Positions 9,905 through 17,864 of a stretch of 64,000 nt of DNA are shown piece by piece. The stretch's first letter is position 1; every line of letters starts with the position of its first letter. Below the pieces are notes generated by a model. It was not told where the DNA came from and searched no databases. It saw nothing but the letters and a program-made list of their open reading frames with translations. The stretch comes from Paradesertivirga superstes. Lineage in GTDB: Bacteria > Bacteroidota > Bacteroidia > Sphingobacteriales > Sphingobacteriaceae. The position numbers and the translations under genes were made by a program. The DNA is taken from NCBI RefSeq assembly GCF_037622515.1, contig NZ_JBBJCN010000003.1, forward strand, positions 620,001 through 684,000. Reading direction: 5' to 3'.

Positions 9905-10056
9905 AATTCATTTTTTGTTCTGCAGGCTTCATGAATGAGAAGGAACTTAAGAGCATTTAAATGTTTTTAGAGTTCATAACTTTTTCTGTAAATTCCTGTT
10001 AAAGCATTTAGCATTAACAAGATTATAACATATGCTTAAACACACGCACCATCACC

Positions 10057-11100
10057 ATGGCATTCTTTAATTACAAGCAACGTAATAATATCGTTTTAAT
10101 AATACTTATTATACTTGGTTGCGGCATTTTATACTCACTCCGATACATAGCGGGCACATTATTAAGTACAGTGGTTATGTACACTATTTTCAGACCGGTA
10201 TATCTTCGGATCATCGAAAAATATAAGTTAAAAAAAGCGGCTGCGAGTATCATAATTATCAGCAGTTCTTTTCTAATAATCGTTCTCCCGATCATTACCC
10301 TTTGTTTAATGGTGATGAATAAAATTAACGAGTTCCGGCAGGATCCACTCCGGGTTAAGTATATTGTATCAAGGCTCGATGCATTCTTTTTTAAAACATT
10401 TAATCAACCAGACCTGGTAGAAAACACCATGGATAAGGCAGGTGAATATGCAAGCGCCCTGTTCCCGTCTATTTTAGGAGGTGCAGCATCACTGCTCCTT
10501 GGTATATCTGTAATGTATTTCCTGTTATACTTTATGTTCAGGCATTATCAGAAATTTGAAGCCGGCTTGATACGATACTCGCCTTTCAGAGAGCAAAACG
10601 CCTTTAAATTCGCAGATGAATTAAAAAACACGACCTACTCAAATGTCTTAGGACAGGGTCTTATCGCTGTAGTTCAGGGAGCCCTGGTAACTTTGGGCTT
10701 TTTTATATTTGGAATTCCTGACGCACTTTTCTGGGGGGTAATATCTACTTTCTTATCCTTTTTGCCTCTTGTTGGAGCTGCACTTGTTTTTCTGCCCGCC
10801 GGTATATTAGAACTTGCAAACGGAAACGATACTGCAGGCTGGGGAATTTTAATATGGGGCTTCGTACTTGTGACGAATATTGATAACGTCATCCGATTCC
10901 TGATAGCTAAAAGAGTTGGAAATATTCATCCAATAATAACTATAATTGGGGTAGTTGTTGGAATACCTGCTTTTGGTATAATGGGATTAGTCTACGGCCC
11001 CTTATTATTATCCTACTTTATATTAACAGTAAGAATTTATGAAACCAGTAAATTGGCAACCGAGCGCCTTGAACAAATCCGTGCGGCAGAAGAAGAATAA
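10057..11100 (+). CDS. AI-2E family transporter (UPF0118-type permease)
   Basis: A 347-residue inner-membrane protein with the hydrophobic layout of the AI-2E/TqsA/PerM family. Helices lie near the N-terminus (VLIILIILGCGILYSLRYIA), a charged central region follows, and a block of helices lies from about residue 145 onward, with ALFWGVISTFLSFLPLVGAALVFLP and GIPAFGIMGLVYGPLLLSYF. Family members export small molecules or ions; the substrate here is not evident. The gene precedes the YtxH/holin-like group by 85 bp on the same strand. Confidence 0.92.
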   Translation: MAFFNYKQRNNIVLIILIILGCGILYSLRYIAGTLLSTVVMYTIFRPVYLRIIEKYKLKKAAASIIIISSSFLIIVLPIITLCLMVMNKINEFRQDPLRVKYIVSRLDAFFFKTFNQPDLVENTMDKAGEYASALFPSILGGAASLLLGISVMYFLLYFMFRHYQKFEAGLIRYSPFREQNAFKFADELKNTTYSNVLGQGLIAVVQGALVTLGFFIFGIPDALFWGVISTFLSFLPLVGAALVFLPAGILELANGNDTAGWGILIWGFVLVTNIDNVIRFLIAKRVGNIHPIITIIGVVVGIPAFGIMGLVYGPLLLSYFILTVRIYETSKLATERLEQIRAAEEE

Positions 11101-11128
11101 ATTTATTGAAACAGTTTCTGTTCTTCTT

Positions 11129-11142
11129 TTGTATTAATACAA
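11129..11142. promoter_or_regulatory. Perfect 14-bp palindrome before the YtxH gene
   Basis: TTGTATTAATACAA is perfectly self-complementary and lies 44 bp before the YtxH start codon. It could be an operator for a dimeric regulator. No regulator is identified, and the site may simply be AT-rich chance. Confidence 0.3.
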
Positions 11143-11185
11143 TCGAAATAAGAATAAAAAACACCTTAAAATAATCCTTTAAACC

Positions 11186-11467
11186 ATGAATGACAATACA
11201 AAAGTTTTAGCCGCAGTATTAGCTGGATTAGCTGCCGGGGCAGCATTAGGAATTCTTTTCGCACCGGAAAGAGGTTCGGATACCAGAGATAAATTAAATG
11301 ATGCCTTAAAAAACCTTGGCGATTCTATAAAAGATCGTGCAGCAGAAGAAATTGACAACCTCGCTAACTTTAAAGAAAGCGTTGTTGATAAAATCAAGAC
11401 TCAATTTAGTAAAGAGGATTTTGATTCGCCCGCTCAGGGAAAATCTTCGGTTACTGATCAACTTTAA
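11186..11467 (+). CDS. YtxH domain-containing small protein
   Basis: A 93-residue protein opening with a glycine/alanine-rich membrane helix (VLAAVLAGLAAGAALGILFAPERG), the hallmark of YtxH-type proteins. It continues with a charged, amphipathic segment that probably forms a coiled coil (TRDKLNDALKNLGDSIKDRAAEEI). YtxH proteins are often linked to general or envelope stress. It heads a three-gene group with the holin-like protein and a protein of unknown function, with a strong hairpin between this gene and the next. Confidence 0.9.
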   Translation: MNDNTKVLAAVLAGLAAGAALGILFAPERGSDTRDKLNDALKNLGDSIKDRAAEEIDNLANFKESVVDKIKTQFSKEDFDSPAQGKSSVTDQL

Positions 11468-11473
11468 TCCAGA

Positions 11474-11495
11474 GGTCCTGGAGAAATCCAGGATC
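11474..11495 (+). promoter_or_regulatory. Intercistronic GAAA-tetraloop hairpin
   Basis: A 9-bp stem (GGTCCTGGA with TCCAGGATC, one G-U pair) is closed by a GAAA tetraloop, only 8 nt before the start of the next gene. There is no T-run, so it is not a typical terminator. It may stabilise or process the transcript and set unequal expression of the YtxH and holin-like genes. Confidence 0.6.
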
Positions 11496-11502
11496 TAATT
11501 AC

Positions 11503-11874
11503 ATGAATATTATGCCAGAAACTCAAACTAAAGAACAAAAAGTAACTCCGGATTTACTTACCTTAATAAAGGAGTATATATCAACCCGGGTTGAACTTAC
11601 CAGATTAACCGTAATAGAACGACTCACAGTTGTAACAGCAAACTTAATTACTGATTCTTTCGTATTAATTATGGGGGTTCTTACCTTCCTGTTCGCATCT
11701 GTAACACTCGCACTCTATTTAGGCGAAGAGTTTGGTTCGTATGCGCTGGGCTTTGGCATAGTAGCCCTAATTTATTTTGCGCTTGCCCTTATAATGTATT
11801 TTATAAAAGATAAGCTGGTCGAAAAATACCTGCATGATTTTATGGTGAAGCGGATATTTAATAAAAAGAAATAA
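11503..11874 (+). CDS. Phage holin family (holin_3_6-like) membrane protein
   Basis: A 123-residue protein with an N-terminal soluble helix (LLTLIKEYISTRVELTRLTVIERL) and two membrane helices (about 45-70 and 80-105). This is the layout of the Actinobacterial-holin-X/putative phage holin superfamily found beside YtxH genes in many Bacteroidota. Despite the name, no phage genes are nearby and a housekeeping envelope role is more likely. ATG 11503 or the in-frame ATG 11512 could be the start. It overlaps the next gene by 1 bp (TAATG). Confidence 0.8.
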   Translation: MNIMPETQTKEQKVTPDLLTLIKEYISTRVELTRLTVIERLTVVTANLITDSFVLIMGVLTFLFASVTLALYLGEEFGSYALGFGIVALIYFALALIMYFIKDKLVEKYLHDFMVKRIFNKKK

Positions 11875-12314
11875 TGGAAAAGTCATTTAGCAGTCTGGCA
11901 GAATTACGTGCTGAAATTGACTTTCTGAAAGTCAAACAGTTTAAGGATGAGGAAGCTATAAAAGAAAAATTTAACAGCCCAGCGGCAATTTTCAGCAGCA
12001 TAGCCGGTCTGTTTAAAACTGATACCGGCAGAAAGTCTTTTATGCAGGATTTAGTGCAGCAGGATTTTATTACCAATCTTTCCAGGGTTATTTTACCTAT
12101 TTTTTTAAACGGGGTATTGTTTAAGAAATCGGGTTTCATAACAAAAACACTCATCACTTTCTTATCGCAGAAAGCGGCGAAACAAGTAAACTCAGATAAA
12201 ATATCGGGCCTTGTGGATAAGCTTAAAGGTATATTTCAACGTACCAATGGAAGTTTACGGAAATCTCCGGCAGTAAGAGATTACGGCATTCCTCCAGATA
12301 GTGAAACCTATTAA
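11874..12314 (+). CDS. Conserved hypothetical protein of the YtxH/holin operon
   Basis: A 146-residue protein with a charged N-terminal helix (LAELRAEIDFLKVKQFKDEEAIKEKF). A moderately hydrophobic centre (LSRVILPIFLNGVLFKKSGFITKTLITFLS, about 65-95) and a polar, proline-containing tail follow. I recognise no named domain. Its start overlaps the holin-like stop codon, so translation is probably coupled and the three proteins likely act together at the membrane. Confidence 0.8.
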   Translation: MEKSFSSLAELRAEIDFLKVKQFKDEEAIKEKFNSPAAIFSSIAGLFKTDTGRKSFMQDLVQQDFITNLSRVILPIFLNGVLFKKSGFITKTLITFLSQKAAKQVNSDKISGLVDKLKGIFQRTNGSLRKSPAVRDYGIPPDSETY

Positions 12315-12326
12315 AAACGCGGGTTT

Positions 12327-13271
12327 TTAACCGGCTTTTTTAATAGGTTCCTGCGATAGGAAATCTTCATAAGCTAATTCAATACCTTGCTGAAGCTGCA
12401 CTTTATGCTTCCAGCCGGCAGCATGAAGTTTAGATACGTCCATTAATTTTCTCGGAGTTCCGTCTGGCTTAGAGGAATCAAATTCTAATTCACCCTCGAA
12501 TCCAATAATTCTCTTAATTAAAAGAGCCAGATCTTTTATACTAATATCTTCCCCTGTACCAATGTTAACGAGACTTGGTTCGTTATAAGTTTCCATCAGG
12601 TAAAAGCAGGCGTCGGCCAAATCATCAGCAAATAAAAACTCTCTGAAAGGACTTCCTGTTCCCCAAATCACTACCTTATCTCTTCCCTCAAGTTTAGCTT
12701 CGTGAAATTTACGTATCAATGCAGGCAAAACATGTGAATTTTCAGGATGGTAATTATCATTATAGCCATATAAGTTTGTAGGCATTACAGATATAAAGTT
12801 ACAGCCGTATTGCGCACGATATGCATCACACATCTTAATGCCAGCAATTTTAGCAATTGCATATGGCTCATTAGTTTCTTCAAGTAAACCTGTAAGTAAA
12901 TACTCTTCTTTAAGGGGTTGAGGAGCAAGTTTTGGATAAATACAACTTGAGCCTAAGAACATCAGTTTTTTAACTCCGTTCAGGTATGAATTATGAATGA
13001 TATTATTCTGAATCATCAAATTTTCATACAAGAAATCAGCACGGTAAGTATTGTTTGCAACAATACCCCCAACTTTCGCAGCCGCCAGGAACACATAGTC
13101 TGGTTTTTCTGACTCAAAAAACTCATTAACGTCCTGCTGATTCCGTAAATCCAGCTCTTTGGAGCCGCGGGTTATAATATTAGTAAACCCTTCTTGATCA
13201 AGTTTTCTATGTATTGCAGAGCCCACCATTCCACGGTGACCGGCGATGTAAATTTTAGCGTTTTTTTCCAC
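12327..13271 (-). CDS. fcl: GDP-L-fucose synthase
   Basis: A 314-residue extended short-chain dehydrogenase/reductase that makes GDP-L-fucose from GDP-4-keto-6-deoxymannose. It has the NADP-binding GHRGMVGSA (residues 11-19), the catalytic Ser in GSSCIYP and the YxxxK pair in YAIAK. Further family blocks are MPTNLYGYNDNYHPENSHVLPALIRKF and FREFLFADDLADAC. The GDP-mannose 4,6-dehydratase partner is not in the window. It is convergent with the preceding operon and divergent from trmB. GDP-fucose would feed surface polysaccharide synthesis. Confidence 0.96.
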   Translation of the reverse strand: MEKNAKIYIAGHRGMVGSAIHRKLDQEGFTNIITRGSKELDLRNQQDVNEFFESEKPDYVFLAAAKVGGIVANNTYRADFLYENLMIQNNIIHNSYLNGVKKLMFLGSSCIYPKLAPQPLKEEYLLTGLLEETNEPYAIAKIAGIKMCDAYRAQYGCNFISVMPTNLYGYNDNYHPENSHVLPALIRKFHEAKLEGRDKVVIWGTGSPFREFLFADDLADACFYLMETYNEPSLVNIGTGEDISIKDLALLIKRIIGFEGELEFDSSKPDGTPRKLMDVSKLHAAGWKHKVQLQQGIELAYEDFLSQEPIKKAG

Positions 13272-13284
13272 GTAAGTTTTGCTG

Positions 13285-13312
13285 TTGCTGCAAAGATAAA
13301 ACTTTATTTTTG
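13285..13312 (+). promoter_or_regulatory. Bacteroidota-type promoter of trmB
   Basis: TTG at 13285-13287, a 17-nt spacer and TATTTTTG at 13305-13312 match the Bacteroidota/Flavobacteria promoter pattern TTG-N17-TAnnTTTG. The predicted transcript start is near 13319, about 9 nt before the trmB ATG. Confidence 0.6.
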
Positions 13313-13327
13313 CGACGTATTGTAATT

Positions 13328-13978
13328 ATGGGTAAAGATAAATTAAGAAGGTTTGCTGAAATTGCCACCTTTGCCAATGTTAAACAACTTGATGAAGGAA
13401 AGGTTCTAAAGGGAACATGGTCTCCTTCGCAATTTCACAATAATAATCCTGTTATATTAGAATTAGCATGCGGAAAAGGTGAATATACTGTAAATCTTGC
13501 TAAATTATTTCCTGAAAAGAATTTTATAGGAATAGATTATAAAGGCAATAGAATATGGCGGGGAGCCAAAACTGCGATAGAGGAAAATATCAATAACGTT
13601 GCTTTTTTGCGAATTCAAATAGAAAATTTACTTGATTATTTCGCTGAAGGTGAAATTTCAGAGATCTGGATCACTTTTCCTGACCCTCAACCGCAGGATA
13701 GTCGCGAAAAGAAGCGTTTGACTTTTCCTAAATTTCTTGAAAAATATAAATCTATTCTGGTTCAGAACGGCGTCGTTCATTTAAAAACAGATAATGATCA
13801 GCTTCATGCTTATACTTTCGACAAGATTAACGAACTGGGTTTAAAACTCAAGGTTAACACCGAAGATTTGTATAATTCAGATTTAGTTAACGATGTTCTT
13901 TCGATAAAAACATATTACGAAAAAAAGTATCTTGCTAAGGATAAGAACATAAACTATGTTCAATTCTCTTTTGATTAA
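13328..13978 (+). CDS. trmB: tRNA (guanine-N7-)-methyltransferase
   Basis: A 216-residue SAM-dependent methyltransferase that makes m7G at tRNA position 46. It has the SAM-binding ILELACGKGEYTVNLAKLFP motif, the family-specific ITFPDPQPQDSREKKRL block (PDPWPK in many homologues) and HLKTDNDQL near the C-terminus. I take ATG 13328 (MGKDKLRRF) as start; an in-frame TTG at 13310 lies inside the promoter -7 box and is rejected. The stop overlaps the start of the next gene (TAATG), so trmB, the alkyltransferase-like gene and tag form one operon. Confidence 0.95.
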   Translation: MGKDKLRRFAEIATFANVKQLDEGKVLKGTWSPSQFHNNNPVILELACGKGEYTVNLAKLFPEKNFIGIDYKGNRIWRGAKTAIEENINNVAFLRIQIENLLDYFAEGEISEIWITFPDPQPQDSREKKRLTFPKFLEKYKSILVQNGVVHLKTDNDQLHAYTFDKINELGLKLKVNTEDLYNSDLVNDVLSIKTYYEKKYLAKDKNINYVQFSFD

Positions 13979-14313
13979 TGGACAAGGACACATTCTTTGA
14001 TCGGGTATACGAAGTTGCAAGGCTTATTCCTTTAGGACGAGTGACTTCTTACGGTGCCATTGCTGAATATCTCGGCACTAAAGGATCCTCAAGAATGGTC
14101 GGATATGCTATGAATGCTTCTTCGACAGCAAAACCACCTGTTCCGGCACATCGGGTGGTGAACAGGTTTGGAATGTTAAGTGGAAAGAGTCACTTCCCCT
14201 CGCCCGGTTTAATGGAGGAAATGTTAAAAAGTGAAGGGATTGAAGTGGAAGACGATATAATTAAAGACTTTGGAAATTTGTTTTGGGATCCCAATAAGGA
14301 ATTAACACTATAA
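13978..14313 (+). CDS. Alkyltransferase-like protein (ATL), catalytic Cys replaced by Ala
   Basis: A 111-residue protein made of the DNA-binding domain of O6-alkylguanine-DNA alkyltransferases. Conserved elements are IPLGRVTSYGAIA, the arginine-finger segment SRMVGYAMNA (R39) and the active-site block. That block reads PVPAHRVV, with Ala57 where active enzymes have the alkyl-accepting Cys of PCHRV. ATL proteins of this type bind alkylated bases without removing the adduct and hand them to nucleotide excision repair. It lies between trmB and the 3-methyladenine glycosylase gene, which fits alkylation repair. Confidence 0.92.
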   Translation: MDKDTFFDRVYEVARLIPLGRVTSYGAIAEYLGTKGSSRMVGYAMNASSTAKPPVPAHRVVNRFGMLSGKSHFPSPGLMEEMLKSEGIEVEDDIIKDFGNLFWDPNKELTL

Positions 14314-14315
14314 AA

Positions 14316-14885
14316 ATGGCTGAAACTGTCAACATAACGCGTTGTTCGTGGTGCGGCACCGACCCGCTTTACGTAAAATATCATGATGAAGAATGGGGAA
14401 AAGAGGTTCATGACGATAAAGTGTTATTCGAATTCCTGATTCTTGAATCAGCGCAAGCCGGATTAAGCTGGATAACCATATTGAAGAGAAGGGAAGGATA
14501 TCGTAAAGCTTTCGCTGATTTTGATGTCGAAAAGGTTGCAAAATTTGATGAAAAAGATGTTGAACGATTGATGCAGGATTCCGGCATTATTCGCAACAAA
14601 CTAAAGGTGCTTGCTGCCATAAGCAATGCAAAGCATTTCATTGAAATTCAGAAAGAATTCGGATCCTTCGACAAATACATGTATTCGTTTCTTCCAGAGG
14701 GGAAATCAATAAAAAACAACCTTGCCAGTATTAAAAACATTCTGCCAAAAACTGAAATTTCGGACGCGATTTCAAAAGATATGAAAAAACGCGGATTTAA
14801 ATTTTTTGGCACAACAATTTGCTACGCGCACATGCAGGCGACCGGCATGGTGAATGACCATGTAATGGATTGTTCTTTTCGTTAG
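14316..14885 (+). CDS. tag: DNA-3-methyladenine glycosylase I
   Basis: A 189-residue HhH-superfamily glycosylase that removes 3-methyladenine. It has the N-terminal zinc-ligand pattern RCSWCGTDPLYVKYHDEEWG, the substrate-pocket Glu in LILESAQAGLSW, and C-terminal His and Cys ligands (MVNDHVMDC). Length and order match E. coli Tag. It starts 2 bp after the alkyltransferase-like gene, so this operon pairs two responses to DNA alkylation. Confidence 0.96.
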   Translation: MAETVNITRCSWCGTDPLYVKYHDEEWGKEVHDDKVLFEFLILESAQAGLSWITILKRREGYRKAFADFDVEKVAKFDEKDVERLMQDSGIIRNKLKVLAAISNAKHFIEIQKEFGSFDKYMYSFLPEGKSIKNNLASIKNILPKTEISDAISKDMKKRGFKFFGTTICYAHMQATGMVNDHVMDCSFR

Positions 14886-14901
14886 GGAAACAATATCTTA
14901 C

Positions 14902-14909
14902 TACCTTTG
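14902..14909 (+). promoter_or_regulatory. Bacteroidota -7 box before polA
   Basis: TACCTTTG matches TAnnTTTG exactly and would start a transcript near 14916, giving a leader of about 49 nt before polA. No -33 box is found at normal spacing, so this is a moderate prediction. Confidence 0.4.
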
Positions 14910-14964
14910 AAACTGAGGATTCCATAGGGATATCACATTAATCAGTGCAATCACAACAATTAAA

Positions 14965-17769
14965 ATGCAAAAAAAACTCTTCCTTCTTGATGGAATGGCT
15001 CTGATGTACCGGGCACATTTCGCATTAAGTAAAAATCCCCGGTTTACATCAAATGGTATAAACACCTCTGCAGTGATGGGTTTTACCAATACATTACTGG
15101 AAGTTTTAAAAAAAGAGAAGCCCACCCATATGGCGGTGGTTTTTGATACAGACGCTCCTACAGAACGACATACAGATTTTGCAGAATATAAAGCGCACAG
15201 ACAAGCGATGCCCGAAGATTTATCAGCGGCTATGCCTTACGTTGTGAAACTGATTGAAGGATTTAACATCCCGGTGATTACTTCTGACGGTTACGAAGCA
15301 GATGATATTATAGGCACTCTCGCAAAAAAAGCAGAACAGGCCGGCTTTACAGTTTATTGCATGACCCCGGATAAGGATTTTGCACAGCTTGTATCGGAAA
15401 ACATTTTCATATACAAGCCCTCCCGAATGGGGAATGACATGGAAATCCTTGGCGTACCAGAAGTACTGGCTAAATGGGAAATTGAAAGGGTAGAACAGGT
15501 AATTGATATTTTAGGTTTATGGGGTGATGCGGTAGATAATATCCCGGGAATTCCGGGAATAGGAGAAAAAACATCCAAACTTCTTATTAAGCAATATGGC
15601 TCGATTGAAAACATCATAGCTAATAGCCATGAGCTGAAAGGCAAGATGAAAGAAAATGTGGAGGCTTTTGCTGAGCAGGGTTTAATCTCAAAGAAACTAG
15701 CTACCATAATGCTAAATGCGCCTGTTGAGCTGGATGTGGAATCATTGCAAATAAATTCGCCGAGTCGTGAAAAGCTTGAACCACTATTTGTAGAGCTCGA
15801 ATTTCGTACTATTGGAAAAAGAGTTTTTGGAGAAGAGTTTACAGTAACAGAATTTCGCCAGGTTAGCCAGGGTCAACAATTTGATTTGTTTGGAGCATCC
15901 CAGCCAGAAAAAATTGTTATAAAAACTGAAACAGTAATAGAGCCCGCACCTGCATCTAAAAATATTCATAACACACCCCACGAATATCATTTGGCCGACA
16001 CTGTTGAAAAACGTGCGGAACTTATTTCTCTATTACAAGGGCAGAAATCCTTTTGTTTTGATACAGAAACTACATGTCTCGACGCTAACAATTGCGAATT
16101 GGTTGGATTATCGTTTTCTGTTAAACCCGGTTCAGGCTGGTATGTCCCAATTTGTGAGGATCAGTCAGAGGCCTGCGGAATTGTGTCAGAGTTCAAGGAA
16201 TTGTTTGAAAATCCTTCGATTAAAAAGGTAGGACAAAATCTGAAGTACGATATCCTGGTTCTGAATTGGTATAATATAAATGTGCAGGGCGAATTATTTG
16301 ATACGATGCTTGCTCATTATTTAATTGATCCGGATACACGCCACAATATGGATATCCTGTCAGAAAATTACCTGGGATATGTGCCCGTTTCCATTACCTC
16401 CTTAATTGGAACTAAAGGTAAAAATCAAGGGACCATGCGGGATGTGGACATTGAAAAGGTCAAAGAATACGCTGCAGAAGATGCTGACATCACGCTTCAG
16501 TTGGCAGAGGTTTTTGAACCGCTTTTAGAAAAAGTTAGCGCCGAAAAACTAGCTGGAGATATTGAAAACCCACTGGTGTATGTACTGGCAGCAATGGAAC
16601 GCGAAGGGGTGAAAATTGATCAGCAGGCTTTAGGCGAATATTCTGTGCAGATTGAAGCCGATGTTAAAGTTCTGGAAAAAACCATTTATGAAAAAGCCGG
16701 TGTTCGGTTTAACATCGCCTCCCCTAAACAACTGGGCGAGGTTCTGTTTGAAAAATTACAGCTTGACCCTAAAGCGAAAAAAACAAAGACAGGTCAGTAT
16801 CAGACCGGTGAAGACATTCTTACAGCTCTCGCCAATAAAAGCGACATAGTAAAAGACATCCTTGATTTTCGTCAGTTGCAAAAACTTAAATCGACTTATG
16901 TTGATGCATTACCCTTACTGATTAATCCCAAGACACAACGCGTCCATACATCCTACAATCAGGCTGTAGCTGCAACCGGCCGCTTAAGCTCAAACAATCC
17001 TAATCTTCAGAATATCCCCATCAAAACCGAACGTGGACGCGAGGTTAGAAGGGCGTTTATTCCGAGGAATGATGAGTTTTTAATAATGTCTGCAGATTAT
17101 TCGCAGATAGAACTTCGTTTAATCGCCGAAATAAGCAAAGATGAAAACATGATGGATGCATTTATGAATGGCCTGGATATTCATACAGCAACCGCTTCAA
17201 AAGTTTATGGTGTTGCCCTGGAAGATGTTGACTCTACCCAGCGGAGGAACGCGAAGGCTGTTAATTTTGGCATTATTTACGGGCAATCCGCTTTTGGTCT
17301 CTCCCAAAGTTTGGGAATTCCAAGAAAGGAAGCCGCTGATATTATTGAGGAATATTTCCGTCAATATTCGGGTATTAAACAATACATGAGCGACACGATG
17401 AATTTCGCCCGGGAAAATGGCTATGTTCAAACACTAATGGGCCGAAGACGTTATATGCGCGATATCAATTCTGCCAATGCAACTGTTAGAGGTTTCGCAG
17501 AAAGAAACGCCATAAATGCCCCTATTCAGGGATCTGCGGCAGACATGATAAAAATTGCGATGATTAATATTTACCGCGATATGCAAGAACAAAAAATGAT
17601 TTCAAGAATGACAATGCAGGTACATGATGAACTTGTTTTTGATGTTCATAATTCCGAAGTAGAAAAAATAAGAGCTATTATTCAGGACAGGATGAAAAAT
17701 GCTTTTAGAACTACAGTACCAATTTTGGTTGAAATTGGACAAGGAAGCAACTGGCTCGAGGCACATTAA
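14965..17769 (+). CDS. polA: DNA polymerase I
   Basis: A 934-residue family A polymerase with all three domains. The 5' nuclease domain (1-300) has LLDGMALMYRAHFA, EADDIIGTLAKKA and the WGDAVDNIPGIPGIGEKT helix-hairpin-helix. The 3'-5' exonuclease (about 335-535) keeps its acidic site (FDTETT, near residue 366), so proofreading is probably intact. The polymerase domain has motif A SADYSQIELRL, motif B RRNAKAVNFGIIYGQ and motif C QVHDELVF. The role is Okazaki-fragment processing and repair synthesis. A strong terminator follows 11 bp after the stop codon. Confidence 0.98.
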   Translation: MQKKLFLLDGMALMYRAHFALSKNPRFTSNGINTSAVMGFTNTLLEVLKKEKPTHMAVVFDTDAPTERHTDFAEYKAHRQAMPEDLSAAMPYVVKLIEGFNIPVITSDGYEADDIIGTLAKKAEQAGFTVYCMTPDKDFAQLVSENIFIYKPSRMGNDMEILGVPEVLAKWEIERVEQVIDILGLWGDAVDNIPGIPGIGEKTSKLLIKQYGSIENIIANSHELKGKMKENVEAFAEQGLISKKLATIMLNAPVELDVESLQINSPSREKLEPLFVELEFRTIGKRVFGEEFTVTEFRQVSQGQQFDLFGASQPEKIVIKTETVIEPAPASKNIHNTPHEYHLADTVEKRAELISLLQGQKSFCFDTETTCLDANNCELVGLSFSVKPGSGWYVPICEDQSEACGIVSEFKELFENPSIKKVGQNLKYDILVLNWYNINVQGELFDTMLAHYLIDPDTRHNMDILSENYLGYVPVSITSLIGTKGKNQGTMRDVDIEKVKEYAAEDADITLQLAEVFEPLLEKVSAEKLAGDIENPLVYVLAAMEREGVKIDQQALGEYSVQIEADVKVLEKTIYEKAGVRFNIASPKQLGEVLFEKLQLDPKAKKTKTGQYQTGEDILTALANKSDIVKDILDFRQLQKLKSTYVDALPLLINPKTQRVHTSYNQAVAATGRLSSNNPNLQNIPIKTERGREVRRAFIPRNDEFLIMSADYSQIELRLIAEISKDENMMDAFMNGLDIHTATASKVYGVALEDVDSTQRRNAKAVNFGIIYGQSAFGLSQSLGIPRKEAADIIEEYFRQYSGIKQYMSDTMNFARENGYVQTLMGRRRYMRDINSANATVRGFAERNAINAPIQGSAADMIKIAMINIYRDMQEQKMISRMTMQVHDELVFDVHNSEVEKIRAIIQDRMKNAFRTTVPILVEIGQGSNWLEAH

Positions 17770-17779
17770 TTAAAAAAAC

Positions 17780-17812
17780 AAAAAACCCGTCAAAATTTGA
17801 CGGGTTTTTTGT
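17780..17812 (+). terminator. Rho-independent terminator of polA
   Basis: AACCCGTCAAA (17784-17794) pairs perfectly with TTTGACGGGTT around a single-base centre at 17795. Further A-T pairs and six T follow on the plus strand. It closes polA before glgA. Confidence 0.9.
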
Positions 17813-17864
17813 TTTACAGAAAAAAAATTCCTTAAATTTCAAAATCCTTTAACCAACTACTAAT

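Noticed and set aside
11503..11874. Holin-like gene as a sign of a prophage
   Set aside because: No capsid, tail, integrase or lysin genes are near. The YtxH/holin-like pair is a normal chromosomal envelope group in this phylum.
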